DNA of 14,818 bases from Spartobacteria bacterium (GCA_947466005.1 CANIBV010000027.1:1-14818), one strand, 5' to 3'. Shown: positions 1 to 8,269, numbered from the stretch's first letter. A program made the numbers and translations. Notes: a model not told the origin generated them from the sequence alone.

Positions 1-432
1 ATGATCGTCCTCAAGGAGGGAGCTGTCACCGGCGATGCACCGGCAGATCCCTCCGGCAGCAAGAAGGAGATGGCCGCGGAAATCAGGGAAAAACTGGCCG
101 GGGGCGCGGAATTCGATCGTTTGGCCCAGATGTACTCCGAGGACTCCACGAACGAGGCCGGTGGCGACTGGGGATGGGTCGAGCGCAAAACGCTTAACGA
201 GGAACTCTCCAGTGTGGCCTTCTCGCTCAAGCCGGGTGAGATCAGTCAGATCATCCCGCTTGATAATTCCTACTACATCCTGATGGTGGAGGCGAAGAAG
301 CCATCCATCACCAAGCCCCTCTCCGAGGTGCAGCAGGAGATCGTGCAGGTTCTCGTCCAGCAGGAGAAGCTCAAGGGTCAGGAGCGCTGGCTGCAGGGTC
401 TTCGGGAGAAGGCGTATATCAAGATTCTCTAA
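1..432 (+). CDS. Parvulin-type peptidyl-prolyl isomerase (SurA/PpiC-like), 5'-truncated
   Basis: C-terminal 143 codons of a rotamase of the PpiC/parvulin family, which isomerises prolyl bonds and chaperones outer-membrane proteins in the periplasm. The parvulin core is visible: an opening MIVLK strand, AEIREKLAGGAEFDRLAQ helix, YSEDS, then the GGDWGWV segment (about residues 54-60) and the LKPGEIS turn, ending in a charged helix rich in Q, E and K. The signal peptide, N-terminal chaperone domain and real start lie before the window, so the ATG at base 1 is probably an internal methionine. The gene ends at a TAA 10 bases before pdxA. A surA-pdxA order also occurs in enterobacteria, which favours a SurA-like protein over a stand-alone PpiC or PrsA, but the missing N-terminus prevents a firm choice. 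Confidence 0.85.
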   Translation: MIVLKEGAVTGDAPADPSGSKKEMAAEIREKLAGGAEFDRLAQMYSEDSTNEAGGDWGWVERKTLNEELSSVAFSLKPGEISQIIPLDNSYYILMVEAKKPSITKPLSEVQQEIVQVLVQQEKLKGQERWLQGLREKAYIKIL

Positions 433-442
433 CTTCGAGGGC

Positions 443-1357
443 ATGTCTGCCGCCGCTCTTTCAAGGAAGCCTGGAAGTCACCCCGTGATCGGTCTGGTGG
501 CTGGTGATCCGGCGGGTGTCGGTCCCGAACTGCTGGCAGAGGCCCTGCTCCAAGCGCCCGATGGGGTGCGTCTCGAGGTGATCGGCGATTCCCTACCGCG
601 GAATCCGGGGCACCCTGATCTGGATGGCGCCAAGCTGGCAATTGCCTCGCTCGAGGAAGCCGTGCGGCGATGCATGGCCGGGGAGTTGGCCGCCGTGGTA
701 ACCGGGCCGGTCAGCAAAAAACATCTCCATGAAGCCGGATTCCGCTACCCGGGTCAGACGGAGTTCTTCGCGGCGAGGGCCGGAGTGGATAACTTTGCTA
801 TGCTGCTGACGGGAGGCCCGTTGACCGTGGCTCTGGTGACAGCCCATGTGCCGCTACGTGAGGTCGCCTCACTGCTCACAACGGAGGAGATCGTGCGCGT
901 CGGATCGCTCCTTGCTGCCTTTCTGCAACGGCGCGGAATTACGTCTCCCCGTATCGCCGTGGCGGGACTCAATCCCCATGCAGGAGAACAGGGGGATCTT
1001 GGTGACGAGGAGGGGCGCTTGATTGAACCCGCTCTCCCACTCCTCGCTGCCGCATTCCCCGCCGCCGCGTTCTCGGGGCCTTTAAGCCCTGACACGGTGT
1101 TCTGGCGGGCCGCCAACGGAGAGTTCGATGCCATCCTCTGCATGTACCATGACCAGGGCTTGATCCCCCTGAAGTTGCTGGGTTTCCACGACGGGGTGAA
1201 TGTGACGCTGGGGCTTCCGTTTGTACGGACGAGTCCCGACCACGGAACCGCCTACGAGATCGCCGGAACCGGCAAGGCCCGCCCCGACAGCTTCCTCTCA
1301 GCTGTTCGCCTCGCCGCAGAATTGGCTGGAGGAAAGAAAGGAAATTCACAGGGATAA
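443..1357 (+). CDS. pdxA: 4-hydroxythreonine-4-phosphate dehydrogenase PdxA
   Basis: NAD-dependent oxidation of 4-phosphohydroxy-L-threonine in the DXP-dependent pyridoxal phosphate pathway; cytoplasmic. The protein has 304 residues, a little shorter than the usual 320-330, with the deficit between the N-terminal GDPAGVGPEL motif (21-30) and VTGPVSKKHL (86-95). The three metal-binding histidines can be placed at H135 (AHVPL), H179 (NPHAGE) and H236 (MYHDQG). The phosphate/substrate residues K244, N253 and R262 follow at the same spacing as K274, N283 and R292 of the E. coli enzyme, and SPDHGTA follows them. ATG 443 is the first start after the upstream stop; there is no obvious Shine-Dalgarno, and the 10-base gap to the foldase gene suggests co-transcription. 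It looks intact and active. Assignment is secure; divergent PdxA2 paralogues act on other substrates, but nothing here points that way. Confidence 0.97.
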   Translation: MSAAALSRKPGSHPVIGLVAGDPAGVGPELLAEALLQAPDGVRLEVIGDSLPRNPGHPDLDGAKLAIASLEEAVRRCMAGELAAVVTGPVSKKHLHEAGFRYPGQTEFFAARAGVDNFAMLLTGGPLTVALVTAHVPLREVASLLTTEEIVRVGSLLAAFLQRRGITSPRIAVAGLNPHAGEQGDLGDEEGRLIEPALPLLAAAFPAAAFSGPLSPDTVFWRAANGEFDAILCMYHDQGLIPLKLLGFHDGVNVTLGLPFVRTSPDHGTAYEIAGTGKARPDSFLSAVRLAAELAGGKKGNSQG

Positions 1358-1466
1358 AGGTGATAAAAGGGATGGGAGCCGCGGGGTTCCGTCTATCTGC
1401 ACCCCCATTTTATTTTTTGAGTCCGTCTTTTGCTTTGAAGATATCCCCAACTCCTCTCTGCTCGCC

Positions 1467-3035
1467 ATGCGCGGCCTTTTCAGGCAATCTCTCGGGGTGG
1501 AACAGTCACCTCAGTCACACCAGTCACCTATCAGCGAACTTTTAGCCGTCCGCCGGCAGAAACTTCAGGCCCTCCGTGACCTCGGGGTGGACCCCTTCGG
1601 CGGGGCCTTTGAGACAAGCGGCACTGTGGCCGAAGTGAGGGACGGCTTTTCCGAGGGGCGCGTCGTCACTCTTGCCGGCCGCATCACGGCTTACCGTGAC
1701 ATGGGGAAGAGCCGGTTCCTCGATCTCTCTGACATCGGCGGTCGCATGCAGGTCTACGTGAACTCCAAGGAGGTCGACGAGACCTCGCTTGCGGTCGCTG
1801 CTCAACTGGACATCGGGGACTTCATCGGAGTGGAGGGCGAATGCTTCACCACGCGGACAGGCGAGCCGAGCGTGAAGGTTCTGCGCCTAGTGATCCTTTC
1901 CAAGTCACTGCGCCCCCTTCCTGACAAGTGGCACGGCGTGCAGGATGCCGAGACACGTTACCGGCAGCGTTATCTGGATCTAATCGCCAATCCCTCATCG
2001 CGCGACATCTTCCGCCAGCGTTCGGCGATCGTGCGTGAGATCCGTCGCTATCTCGATGACCGCGGATTCCTTGAGGTGGAGACCCCGATGATGCAGGCGA
2101 TCCCTGGCGGCGCTGCCGCCGAGCCCTTCAAGACGCATCACAATGCTCTCGGCATGGACTTCTTCCTCCGCATCGCTCCCGAGCTCTACCTCAAGCGGTT
2201 GCTCGTGGCTGGGTTTCCGAAAGTCTTTGAGCTCAACCGCAGCTTCCGCAACGAGGGGATCTCCCGCCGTCACAATCCGGAGTTTACTATGCTCGAGGCC
2301 TACTGCGCGTTTGCCGACTTCAAACAAATGTCGGTGCTGGTCGAGGAGCTGATCTGCCATCTCGCCGTGATGCTTGGCAATGCCGACCATCAGGTCCACC
2401 ACCGCGACGGGGAGGGGAATGTCACGCGGACGATCAATCTCTCGCGCCCCTGGAAGAGGGCCTCCTACAACGACCTGATCGAAGAAGCAGTTCCTGGATG
2501 GTTCGGACTCGATAAGGCAGGCAAGATTCTTCGCTGCGCAGAGCTCAAGCTCGACATCTCGCACTGCCCGGAGGAGTTCGAGATGACGCAGCATGTCTTT
2601 GAAAAACTCGTCGAAGAGAAGACGATCGATCCCTGCTTCGTCACCCATGTCCCGAAGGAGTTGGTGCCGCTGGCCCGACTCAACAATGCCGACCCCTCGA
2701 AGGTCGATGTCTACGAGCTGATCATCAACGGTCAGGAGATCTCCCCCGGCTACTCCGAGCTGAATGATCCCGATCTCCAGAGGGAGCGTCTCGAGCATCA
2801 GGCCGGCGAGGAACAGCAGAAGATCGACACCGAGTTCCTCGACGCGCTCGAGTACGGGATGCCTCCCGCGGGAGGCATCGGTATCGGCATCGACCGTCTG
2901 GTGATGCTCCTCACGGGGGCCGAGTCTATCCGTGAAGTGATCCTCTTTCCCCATCTCAAGCAGAGAATTCAGAGCGCCGGAAACCACGCCGCCGCTGATG
3001 ATGCCACCCTCCGGGGGGCCGGTTCCAACACGTGA
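1467..3035 (+). CDS. lysS: Lysyl-tRNA synthetase, class II (LysS)
   Basis: Charges tRNA-Lys with lysine; cytoplasmic. From ATG 1467 the protein has 522 residues. An N-terminal anticodon-binding OB fold (about 65-145, with GRITAYRDMGKSRFLDL) precedes the class II catalytic core. Motif 1 lies near 198-212 (FLEVETPMM), motif 2 near 256-277 (ELNRSFRNEG...HNPEFTMLE) and motif 3 near 469-490 (GGIGIGIDRL). ISPGYSELNDP matches the family's YSELNDP signature. The frame is open back to 1221, inside pdxA, but that part encodes nothing LysRS-like, so the start is ATG 1467 or the in-frame GTG 1497 (512 residues); neither has a clear ribosome site. The conserved domain begins at ISELLAVRRQKL. The last residues after PHLK are a short non-conserved tail. 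The stop overlaps the next gene by GTGA, implying translational coupling. Confidence 0.96.
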   Translation: MRGLFRQSLGVEQSPQSHQSPISELLAVRRQKLQALRDLGVDPFGGAFETSGTVAEVRDGFSEGRVVTLAGRITAYRDMGKSRFLDLSDIGGRMQVYVNSKEVDETSLAVAAQLDIGDFIGVEGECFTTRTGEPSVKVLRLVILSKSLRPLPDKWHGVQDAETRYRQRYLDLIANPSSRDIFRQRSAIVREIRRYLDDRGFLEVETPMMQAIPGGAAAEPFKTHHNALGMDFFLRIAPELYLKRLLVAGFPKVFELNRSFRNEGISRRHNPEFTMLEAYCAFADFKQMSVLVEELICHLAVMLGNADHQVHHRDGEGNVTRTINLSRPWKRASYNDLIEEAVPGWFGLDKAGKILRCAELKLDISHCPEEFEMTQHVFEKLVEEKTIDPCFVTHVPKELVPLARLNNADPSKVDVYELIINGQEISPGYSELNDPDLQRERLEHQAGEEQQKIDTEFLDALEYGMPPAGGIGIGIDRLVMLLTGAESIREVILFPHLKQRIQSAGNHAAADDATLRGAGSNT

Positions 3036-4426
3036 GTAACGGCGGAAAACCGAACGTGGTCGGTGCAGCCGAATACAGAGGCCCCCTGAGCCTCTTTCCC
3101 GTTCCGTATGCGCGCGGGGTTTTCAACTTCCACTGGTTCGGTTTTTACAACGCGGTCTGCTTTCAGATCATCCTGGGAGCGCCGACGGTGTTGCTGGCCA
3201 AGGACCTTGGGGCCAACTCGCTGATCCTCGGCTTCATCGCCGCCTTAACGCCGCTGATGACCATACTCCAGTTGCCCGCGGCGCGACATCTTGGGAAATA
3301 CAGTTACCGCTCCTTTGCTTTGCTGGGATGGAGCTTGAGGTCCCTCTTCATCGCCATCGCGGCGGTCGTGCCGCTCCTTTGCTTTTTTTCCAATCACGTG
3401 CGCCTCGGATTACTGGTTGCGAGCCTCTTCTTTTTCAATCTTTTGAGGGGGATCTCGGCGGCCGCTTTTCTCCCCTGGGTAACAAATCAGGTGAGCGCTC
3501 CGATCCGGGGGCGCTTTATCTCCATCGACCACACCTTCATCAATGCCGGTTTCCTGATCGCCATGCTTGTCGCGGCGTTGCTCATGAAGGGGCACGTGGA
3601 GCCGTGGAAATATTCGCTGGTGCTGTGGGTTTCCGTGATCACCGCTGCCATCAGCCTTTTATATCTACGCCTCATTCCCGACACGAAGCACGAGGAGACG
3701 GGCGCCAGATCCTCGGAGAACGTCCCTCTCATCGCAATGATGCGTCTGACTCCGTTTCGTCATTGGATTATTTTTGGCCTCCTTTTTGTCCTTATGGCGG
3801 GAGGGCTCGGTGTTTTTCCGGTGGAATATCTGAGGGATCAAGCCCATTTCTCACCCTCCCTGATTTACGGGCTTGCCGCGTTCACCTTTCTCGGGCCGAT
3901 GCTGATTCTTCAGTGGCTGGGTGTGCGTGTGGACCGCTTCGGGAGCATCCCCTTCATTCAGGTCTCCCTGCTCGTTTTTTCCATCGTGCTTGCACTCTGG
4001 TTCGCGATGTCCGCGGGGGTGATTTCGCCGAGTTGGTGGCTTGTGCTCATCCTTAACTTCCTTGGCGGCGCAGCGATGTCTAGTTTCACCATGGCCAACA
4101 CTCACCTCTGGATGGCCGTCGTTCCGGCGCAGGGAAAGAACCACTACTTCGCGATCTCGACAGTCATCACTAGCTTTGCCGCGGGAGTTGCACCTCTCCT
4201 CTGGGGGGGGCTGCTGGATGCGCTTGGCGGAATGGATCTCGTGGAGGGACCGTTTCACCTCAGGAGGCATAGTATTTACTTCCTTGGGATTTTCCTGATC
4301 TGTGTGGCAGCCCTCATCGCCAGCAAGATCCTTATTGAGCCTGGCCGGCACGGAAAAGGAGGGGGTAAGACGGGTAATATAATTGACGGGGAGGAATGGG
4401 GCGTCGGGGCGCCGATCGCTGACTGA
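3032..4426 (+). CDS. Major facilitator superfamily transporter, substrate unknown
   Basis: A 464-residue inner-membrane protein with about twelve hydrophobic helices, near 34-54, 62-84, 97-120, 125-147, 168-187, 194-213, 245-265, 277-296, 308-328, 335-355, 372-394 and 414-433. A charged cytoplasmic loop (about 215-240) divides the two six-helix halves, as in MFS proteins. The basic RGRF segment at 159-162 follows helix 4. The GTG start lies inside the lysS stop (GTGA overlap), so translation is probably coupled to lysS. Position between lysS and a lol permease does not reveal a substrate, and no substrate-specific motif was recognised. A tail of about 30 residues after the last helix is Gly/Lys-rich and probably cytoplasmic. 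MFS membership is confident; transport function is inferred from fold only. Confidence 0.8.
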   Translation: MSNGGKPNVVGAAEYRGPLSLFPVPYARGVFNFHWFGFYNAVCFQIILGAPTVLLAKDLGANSLILGFIAALTPLMTILQLPAARHLGKYSYRSFALLGWSLRSLFIAIAAVVPLLCFFSNHVRLGLLVASLFFFNLLRGISAAAFLPWVTNQVSAPIRGRFISIDHTFINAGFLIAMLVAALLMKGHVEPWKYSLVLWVSVITAAISLLYLRLIPDTKHEETGARSSENVPLIAMMRLTPFRHWIIFGLLFVLMAGGLGVFPVEYLRDQAHFSPSLIYGLAAFTFLGPMLILQWLGVRVDRFGSIPFIQVSLLVFSIVLALWFAMSAGVISPSWWLVLILNFLGGAAMSSFTMANTHLWMAVVPAQGKNHYFAISTVITSFAAGVAPLLWGGLLDALGGMDLVEGPFHLRRHSIYFLGIFLICVAALIASKILIEPGRHGKGGGKTGNIIDGEEWGVGAPIAD

Positions 4427-4507
4427 ATCGGGCAATGTCCCGTTAATGGACAGCACCATCATTTTAACACTTTTAACGAGTCTAGACTTTCCTCATTTTA
4501 ACCTAAT

Positions 4508-5812
4508 ATGTCCTCGCGTCTGCCTGCCCCGCTTTTCCTCGCGGCGCGGTATCTCAAGCCGAAGCGCACCTTCCTTGCAGTGATCACACTGATCTCCGTG
4601 CTTGGGGTGACCCTGGGCATCACGGTGCTCATTCTGGTGATGTCTGTGATGACGGGATTTGAACGGGAACTGCAGCGCAAGGTGATAGGCTTCGATGCAC
4701 ATCTCCTCGTGACCAACAACGGCCTGATTGACCAGTGGAAGGACCTCGTAGGGAGGGCTGAGAAGACTCCCCGAGTGGTGGCTGCCGCTCCTTTCGTGCA
4801 GGGGCCCGTCATCGTGGAGTTTAACCATCAGCGACTGGCTCCGAAGATTCGCGGAATCGAGCCGAAGCTTGAGCAGAAGGTCAGTGACCTCTCCAAGTTC
4901 ATCATTGCCGGGAAGCTCGACCTTGCCGGGGACAGCACCGTGATCGGATCGGAGCTTGCCCGGACCCTAGGTGTTCAGGTCGGTGACGTGATCACGATCT
5001 ACTCGCCGGGCAATCTCGGCCAGGTCCTCGAGCAGCTTGACCGCCTCAAGGGAAAGTCCTCCCAGGGAAAGTCGTCGAAGGGTGACGTCGAATCGCTTCG
5101 CCAACTGGTGCTGCCGACGCAGTTGACGGTCACCGGGATCTTCGAGAGCGGTCGCTACCTCTATGACAGCGAGTTTCTGCTGGTTCCACTGCACATCGGC
5201 CAGGAACTCTACGGGCTGGGGGGATCGATCCACGGGATTTCCGTGCGCACCACCGATCCAAATAGCGCTGCCGAGATCCGCGAAGAGCTAAGGAAAAACA
5301 TTCCAGAGGAGCTCTCCTGTGTGAGCTGGATGGATCTGAATAAGCAGCTCTTCGATGCCATCGCGATGGAGAGGCACGTGATGTTCTTCCTGCTCATGTT
5401 CATCATCCTGGTAGCGGCTTTCGGGATTATGAACACCCTCATCACGGTCACTGTGCAGAAGACCAGGGAGATCGGCGTGCTGAAGGCGCTGGGCGCACGC
5501 ACCTGGCAGATCGTCTCCGTTTTCGTGGTTCAGGGAATGGTTGTCGGCATCATCGGAGTGGTCAGCGGACTGATCCTCGGGATGAGCCTGATCCGCTGGA
5601 GGAATGAAGTGAGTCAGTGGCTCGCTTCAGTGCTCGGCGTGGAGATCTTTCCCCGCAGCATCTATCAGTTCAACGAGATCCCTGCCGAAGTGGTGCCGAC
5701 GGACGTGGCCCTGATCTGCGTCAGCGCCTTTGTCATCTGCTCGCTCGCCGCCCTGATTCCGGCCTGGATTGCCTCCCGGTTGGATCCGGTGAAGGCGCTA
5801 AGGTGCGAGTAG
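4508..5812 (+). CDS. lolC: LolC/LolE-family lipoprotein-releasing ABC transporter permease
   Basis: Inner-membrane subunit that extracts lipoproteins for transfer to the outer membrane. In 434 residues it shows the family topology: a first helix at about 22-48, ending in VMSVMTGFERELQ, a large periplasmic domain, then an FtsX domain with helices near 291-316, 334-362 and 398-420. The coupling-helix segment KTREIGVLKALGA (318-330) would contact the ATPase. The periplasmic domain carries a short low-complexity insert near 180-192, where the GKSS unit occurs twice; this makes the protein slightly longer than the usual 400-415. LolC and LolE are homologous and cannot be told apart here. A lolD ATPase gene normally sits next to the permease, but none follows: the next genes are convergent. 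The 81-base gap before the start suggests its own promoter, though none was convincing. Confidence 0.9.
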   Translation: MSSRLPAPLFLAARYLKPKRTFLAVITLISVLGVTLGITVLILVMSVMTGFERELQRKVIGFDAHLLVTNNGLIDQWKDLVGRAEKTPRVVAAAPFVQGPVIVEFNHQRLAPKIRGIEPKLEQKVSDLSKFIIAGKLDLAGDSTVIGSELARTLGVQVGDVITIYSPGNLGQVLEQLDRLKGKSSQGKSSKGDVESLRQLVLPTQLTVTGIFESGRYLYDSEFLLVPLHIGQELYGLGGSIHGISVRTTDPNSAAEIREELRKNIPEELSCVSWMDLNKQLFDAIAMERHVMFFLLMFIILVAAFGIMNTLITVTVQKTREIGVLKALGARTWQIVSVFVVQGMVVGIIGVVSGLILGMSLIRWRNEVSQWLASVLGVEIFPRSIYQFNEIPAEVVPTDVALICVSAFVICSLAALIPAWIASRLDPVKALRCE

Positions 5813-5831
5813 AGCGTTTTTGATTGAGATG

Positions 5832-5958
5832 TAGACAAGGGATTTGCGGATGCCTTGGGGTAGTGGGCAAGGAGCAAGCGAAGCAGCTGTAGTCACAGTA
5901 CTACTGCCCGAGCGATGCGACACAGCCCAATGCCTCATGCCACCACAAAGACTGTCTA
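5832..5958. repeat. Long imperfect inverted repeat between convergent genes
   Basis: Around a centre at 5896.5, GTAGT (5889-5893) faces ACTAC (5900-5904), and TGGGC (5864-5868) faces GCCCA (5925-5929) in exact register. Many of the bases further out to about 5841/5952 are also complementary, and TAGACA (5832-5837) faces TGTCTA (5953-5958) with a three-base offset. The interior carries AGCGAAGC and AGCGATGCG words. It lies just after the lolC stop, where lolC and the minus-strand membrane-protein gene converge. It could act as a two-way transcription end or be a copy of a dispersed palindromic (REP-like) family; the window alone cannot show this. Confidence 0.55.
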
Positions 5959-5991
5959 GAGAATAAGCAAGAATGCTCTAGGGGAGAAAAC

Positions 5992-6097
5992 TGAAAACCT
6001 GCAGTAACGGACGCGAAGCAACGGCCGGGCAAGCAAAGCTGAAACCCGAGTTCAGAGGAAGTGAGCCCCACAAACTTTTTCAAGTCTCAGGTTTTCA
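5992..6097. repeat. Inverted repeat pair TGAAAACCTG / CAGGTTTTCA
   Basis: A perfect 10-base inverted pair (5992-6001 and 6088-6097) bounds 86 bases. The interior holds a small hairpin, CTGAA (6039-6043) with TTCAG (6051-6055), and again a GCGAAGC word like that of the preceding palindrome. No reading frame in 5813-6118 looks coding. Together with 5832-5958 it fills most of the gene-free interval between the converging genes. Confidence 0.4.
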
Positions 6098-6118
6098 ACC
6101 TGCATCCTTTTCCTCCTG

Positions 6119-6691
6119 TCACCCCATCATCTCCAACCTCACCCCGTCGAGAAGGAGGAGTAGTCCGTAGAGGAGGCCCCCCCAGCAGTGGAGATCCCAG
6201 CGCCCGCGCTTTTCCGAGACCCATGCGATCGCATCCCTGTGCAGATAGGGCATTCCCACGAGAAAGAGGCCGACGAGCGCCCAGGCGTAAGCCAGTACGG
6301 CCAGGGCGACCTTGAGTAACCCTGCCTGCAGGAAGGTCGTCTCAAGCACAGGGTGCGCGGCGAGGAGCAGCAGGAAACCGAGCGACCTGGAGGAGAGGAA
6401 ATCGGGAACAAACTTCCAAAGCAGGAAGGCCGCCGCGACGACTCCAATCATGATGGCGTTCCTCATGGGGGAGAACTCACCGAGGTCAGTGGTGGCCGTC
6501 ATGTAGAGCGTCCAGAGAGTGGCAAGCGCGAGAAGCGTCGTTCCCCAGAAGCGGGAGCGGGGAATGGTGCGTGCCCAGGTGATGCAGGTCTCGCGCGCGA
6601 CGAGACCGAAGAGATGAACGCCCGCCAGAAGCCCGCCGATGAGCAGTGCGACGAGGGGGAGGTTGGGGTTAGGGAAGTTGATCGGGTCCAT
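6119..6691 (-). CDS. Predicted polytopic membrane protein of unknown function
   Basis: I do not recognise this 190-residue protein. It is strongly hydrophobic with about six membrane helices (near 11-30, 47-65, 78-96, 103-118, 123-146 and 168-184) and few charges. Short loops carry conserved-looking polar spots: ARETCITWAR (32-41), TTDLGEF (67-73), PYLHRDAIAW (148-157) and RGRWDLHCWGG (162-172). There is no signal peptide cleavage site. The ATG at 6691 has no Shine-Dalgarno. It lies 61 bases downstream of rnc on the same strand, so the two may be co-transcribed, but no functional link is known to me. Coding status is supported by length, the regular alternation of helices and loops, and the absence of a better frame. 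The function is unknown. Confidence 0.75.
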   Translation of the reverse strand: MDPINFPNPNLPLVALLIGGLLAGVHLFGLVARETCITWARTIPRSRFWGTTLLALATLWTLYMTATTDLGEFSPMRNAIMIGVVAAAFLLWKFVPDFLSSRSLGFLLLLAAHPVLETTFLQAGLLKVALAVLAYAWALVGLFLVGMPYLHRDAIAWVSEKRGRWDLHCWGGLLYGLLLLLDGVRLEMMG

Positions 6692-6752
6692 GGAATAAAG
6701 AGTAAAGGAGGGTGAAAGAAGAGGGATGCGGTAGACTGCAGATGAGGAGGCG

Positions 6753-7496
6753 TTACGCGACGGCGCTCCCCTTGGTTTTTTTGGAACTCCACAGCTCTGC
6801 TACGAGAGCCATGTCGGCGGCTGCGACTTCCGCCGCTTTTTTGCTATGGCCTGAGCCTTCACCGAGATTGATTCCCTCCCAGACCACCCTACAGCGGAAG
6901 TGCTTCAGGTGCTCCAGGCCGCTCTCTTCCAGAAGTTCATAGACAGGGGAACTGGCGGCCACACCCTGAAGAATCTCCTGCAGCTTCCCCTTGGGATTGA
7001 TCTCCTCCGGTTCTGCCATGACGGCTTCCAAGTTATCGTCCGCGACATTTAGGATGAAGCTCTTCGCGGCTTTCAGACCCCCGTCTAGATAGATCCCGCC
7101 GACCAAGGCTTCAAAGGAGTCCCCCAGAGTGGAGTCGCGGTCACGGCCTCCGCTGGCCTCCTCCCCCCGCCCCATCATCAGATGCTCGCCGAGTCGCAGG
7201 GTCTTGGCGTGCTCTTTCAACGCGGTGCGCGAGACCAGTCGCGTCCGGATCTTGGTGAGTTGCCCCTCGCTGGAGTCGGGAAAGCGGGCAAAGAGTTCAT
7301 CCGTGATCACGAGCTGCAGGACGGCGTCCCCCAGGAACTCAAGGCGCTGGTTGTCAAAGGGGTAATCCTTCCGCTCCAGCGAGATGCTGGCATGGGTCAG
7401 CGCCTCGGCGAGGAGCAGCGAGTTACGGAACTTGTATCCGATCCGCTCCTCCAGCGGATTCATCAGATGCGCTTCGGCCAGAGTCTTGGTATCCAT
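6753..7496 (-). CDS. rnc: Ribonuclease III
   Basis: Double-strand-specific endoribonuclease that processes rRNA precursors and structured mRNAs. From ATG 7496 it has 247 residues. The signature helix NQRLEFLGDAVLQ (about 49-61) supplies E53 and D57; DSFEALVGGIYLDGG (about 126-140) supplies D126 and E129, the second half of the two-metal site. A C-terminal dsRNA-binding domain runs from about NPKGKLQEILQ (167-177) to GHSKKAAEVAAA. The residue corresponding to E38 of the E. coli enzyme is Gln here. The frame extends upstream to a TTG at 7535 and there is also ATG 7463; the conserved domain starts at LEERIGYKF, so 7496 or 7463 are both possible. No start has a good ribosome site. Family assignment is certain, the start is not. 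Confidence 0.95.
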   Translation of the reverse strand: MDTKTLAEAHLMNPLEERIGYKFRNSLLLAEALTHASISLERKDYPFDNQRLEFLGDAVLQLVITDELFARFPDSSEGQLTKIRTRLVSRTALKEHAKTLRLGEHLMMGRGEEASGGRDRDSTLGDSFEALVGGIYLDGGLKAAKSFILNVADDNLEAVMAEPEEINPKGKLQEILQGVAASSPVYELLEESGLEHLKHFRCRVVWEGINLGEGSGHSKKAAEVAAADMALVAELWSSKKTKGSAVA

Positions 7497-7856
7497 GCAG
7501 CGCACTAGTAATGCGTCGAGGGAATCCCCCAGCAAGCTCTTTATCGGGGGGGGGCACTCGCTCTCGTGACTCAGCGACTCGACTCGGTGATTCTAGCGGC
7601 TCCCCTGATGGTTGCCACCCTGCCAGTGGCTGTTCCCTTCATGCTAGTAGTTGGCGCGGTAGCCGCAGAGGGCTGCCGAGGATCAATCAGGAGGGAAATC
7701 GCATCGGATGGTAAGATGCAGTCATCCTTCATGGACTTCTGCACAAAGGAGGATTTGAAAATACCCCCCTTGCCCATGCCGCCGCTTTTTCCACTTTTCC
7801 TTTTGCATCCTGTGGCGGTTCAGGTAAACCTACACACCCTGTTTTTTGCAGGCTAT
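7497..7856. other. Gene-free interval between rnc and tRNA-Lys
   Basis: About 360 bases separate the divergent rnc and tRNA-Lys genes, so both promoters should lie here. A run of nine G occurs at 7546-7554. A plus-strand open frame from GTG 7566 runs into the tRNA gene, so it is not a credible intact gene; its first 40 codons read as a hydrophobic segment. Just before the tRNA, CCTG and CAGG flank a T run (7837-7852). No convincing -35/-10 pair was identified by eye. Confidence 0.5.
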
Positions 7857-7931
<75 letters not shown>

Positions 7932-7972
7932 GCTTAAACGCTGCCTCTAGGGGCTTTTGGGAAGGTTGAAAG

Positions 7973-7995
7973 AAAAGCGCCCTGTGCACTTTTTT
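7973..7995 (+). terminator. Rho-independent terminator-like hairpin after tRNA-Lys
   Basis: AAAAGCGC (7973-7980) pairs with GCACTTTT (7986-7993) across a five-base loop with one mismatch, and the T run continues to 7995. It lies 41 bases after the tRNA CCA and would end the tRNA transcript. A related hairpin with AAAGTGC/GCACTTT arms lies after the right tRNA repeat at 9379-9408. Confidence 0.5.
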
Positions 7996-8243
7996 CTAGT
8001 GTCCCCCCTTCCAAAGGCATCTCTTCCGGGTCCGTGAACAACGGCGATTGGCCGTCTGGCACTCTGTTTCTATGAGAGGTTCCCAAGAAAAACAGTTCCC
8101 ACTTGGTTGGGAGGGGTTGGGTCTCCCTACCTCTAGGCGTTAGGGAAAGCCGGCCCTTGCTCACCAGCTTGATCGTGCTGGGGCTTCTGTACGCGTGCGG
8201 CCTGCTCTTTTCGGCACAGACTTTTAATCTTCCGATTGATGTG

Positions 8244-8269
8244 ACTCGGCACCCGATGAGTTGCCGAGT
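8244..8269. repeat. Inverted repeat ACTCGGCA / TGCCGAGT
   Basis: A perfect eight-base stem (8244-8251 with 8262-8269) around a ten-base loop, inside the gene-free island. No T run follows, so it is not a typical terminator; it may be an operator or part of an RNA structure. Confidence 0.4.

Noticed and set aside
1375..1390. Hairpin GGAGCC/GGTTCC between pdxA and lysS.
   Set aside because: The T-rich stretch begins about 18 bases later, so it is not a convincing terminator, and the genes may be co-transcribed.
1995..2987. A 330-codon open frame on the minus strand opposite lysS.
   Set aside because: It is a codon-bias shadow of lysS, whose class II synthetase motifs on the plus strand are unmistakable; the antisense product shows no domain.
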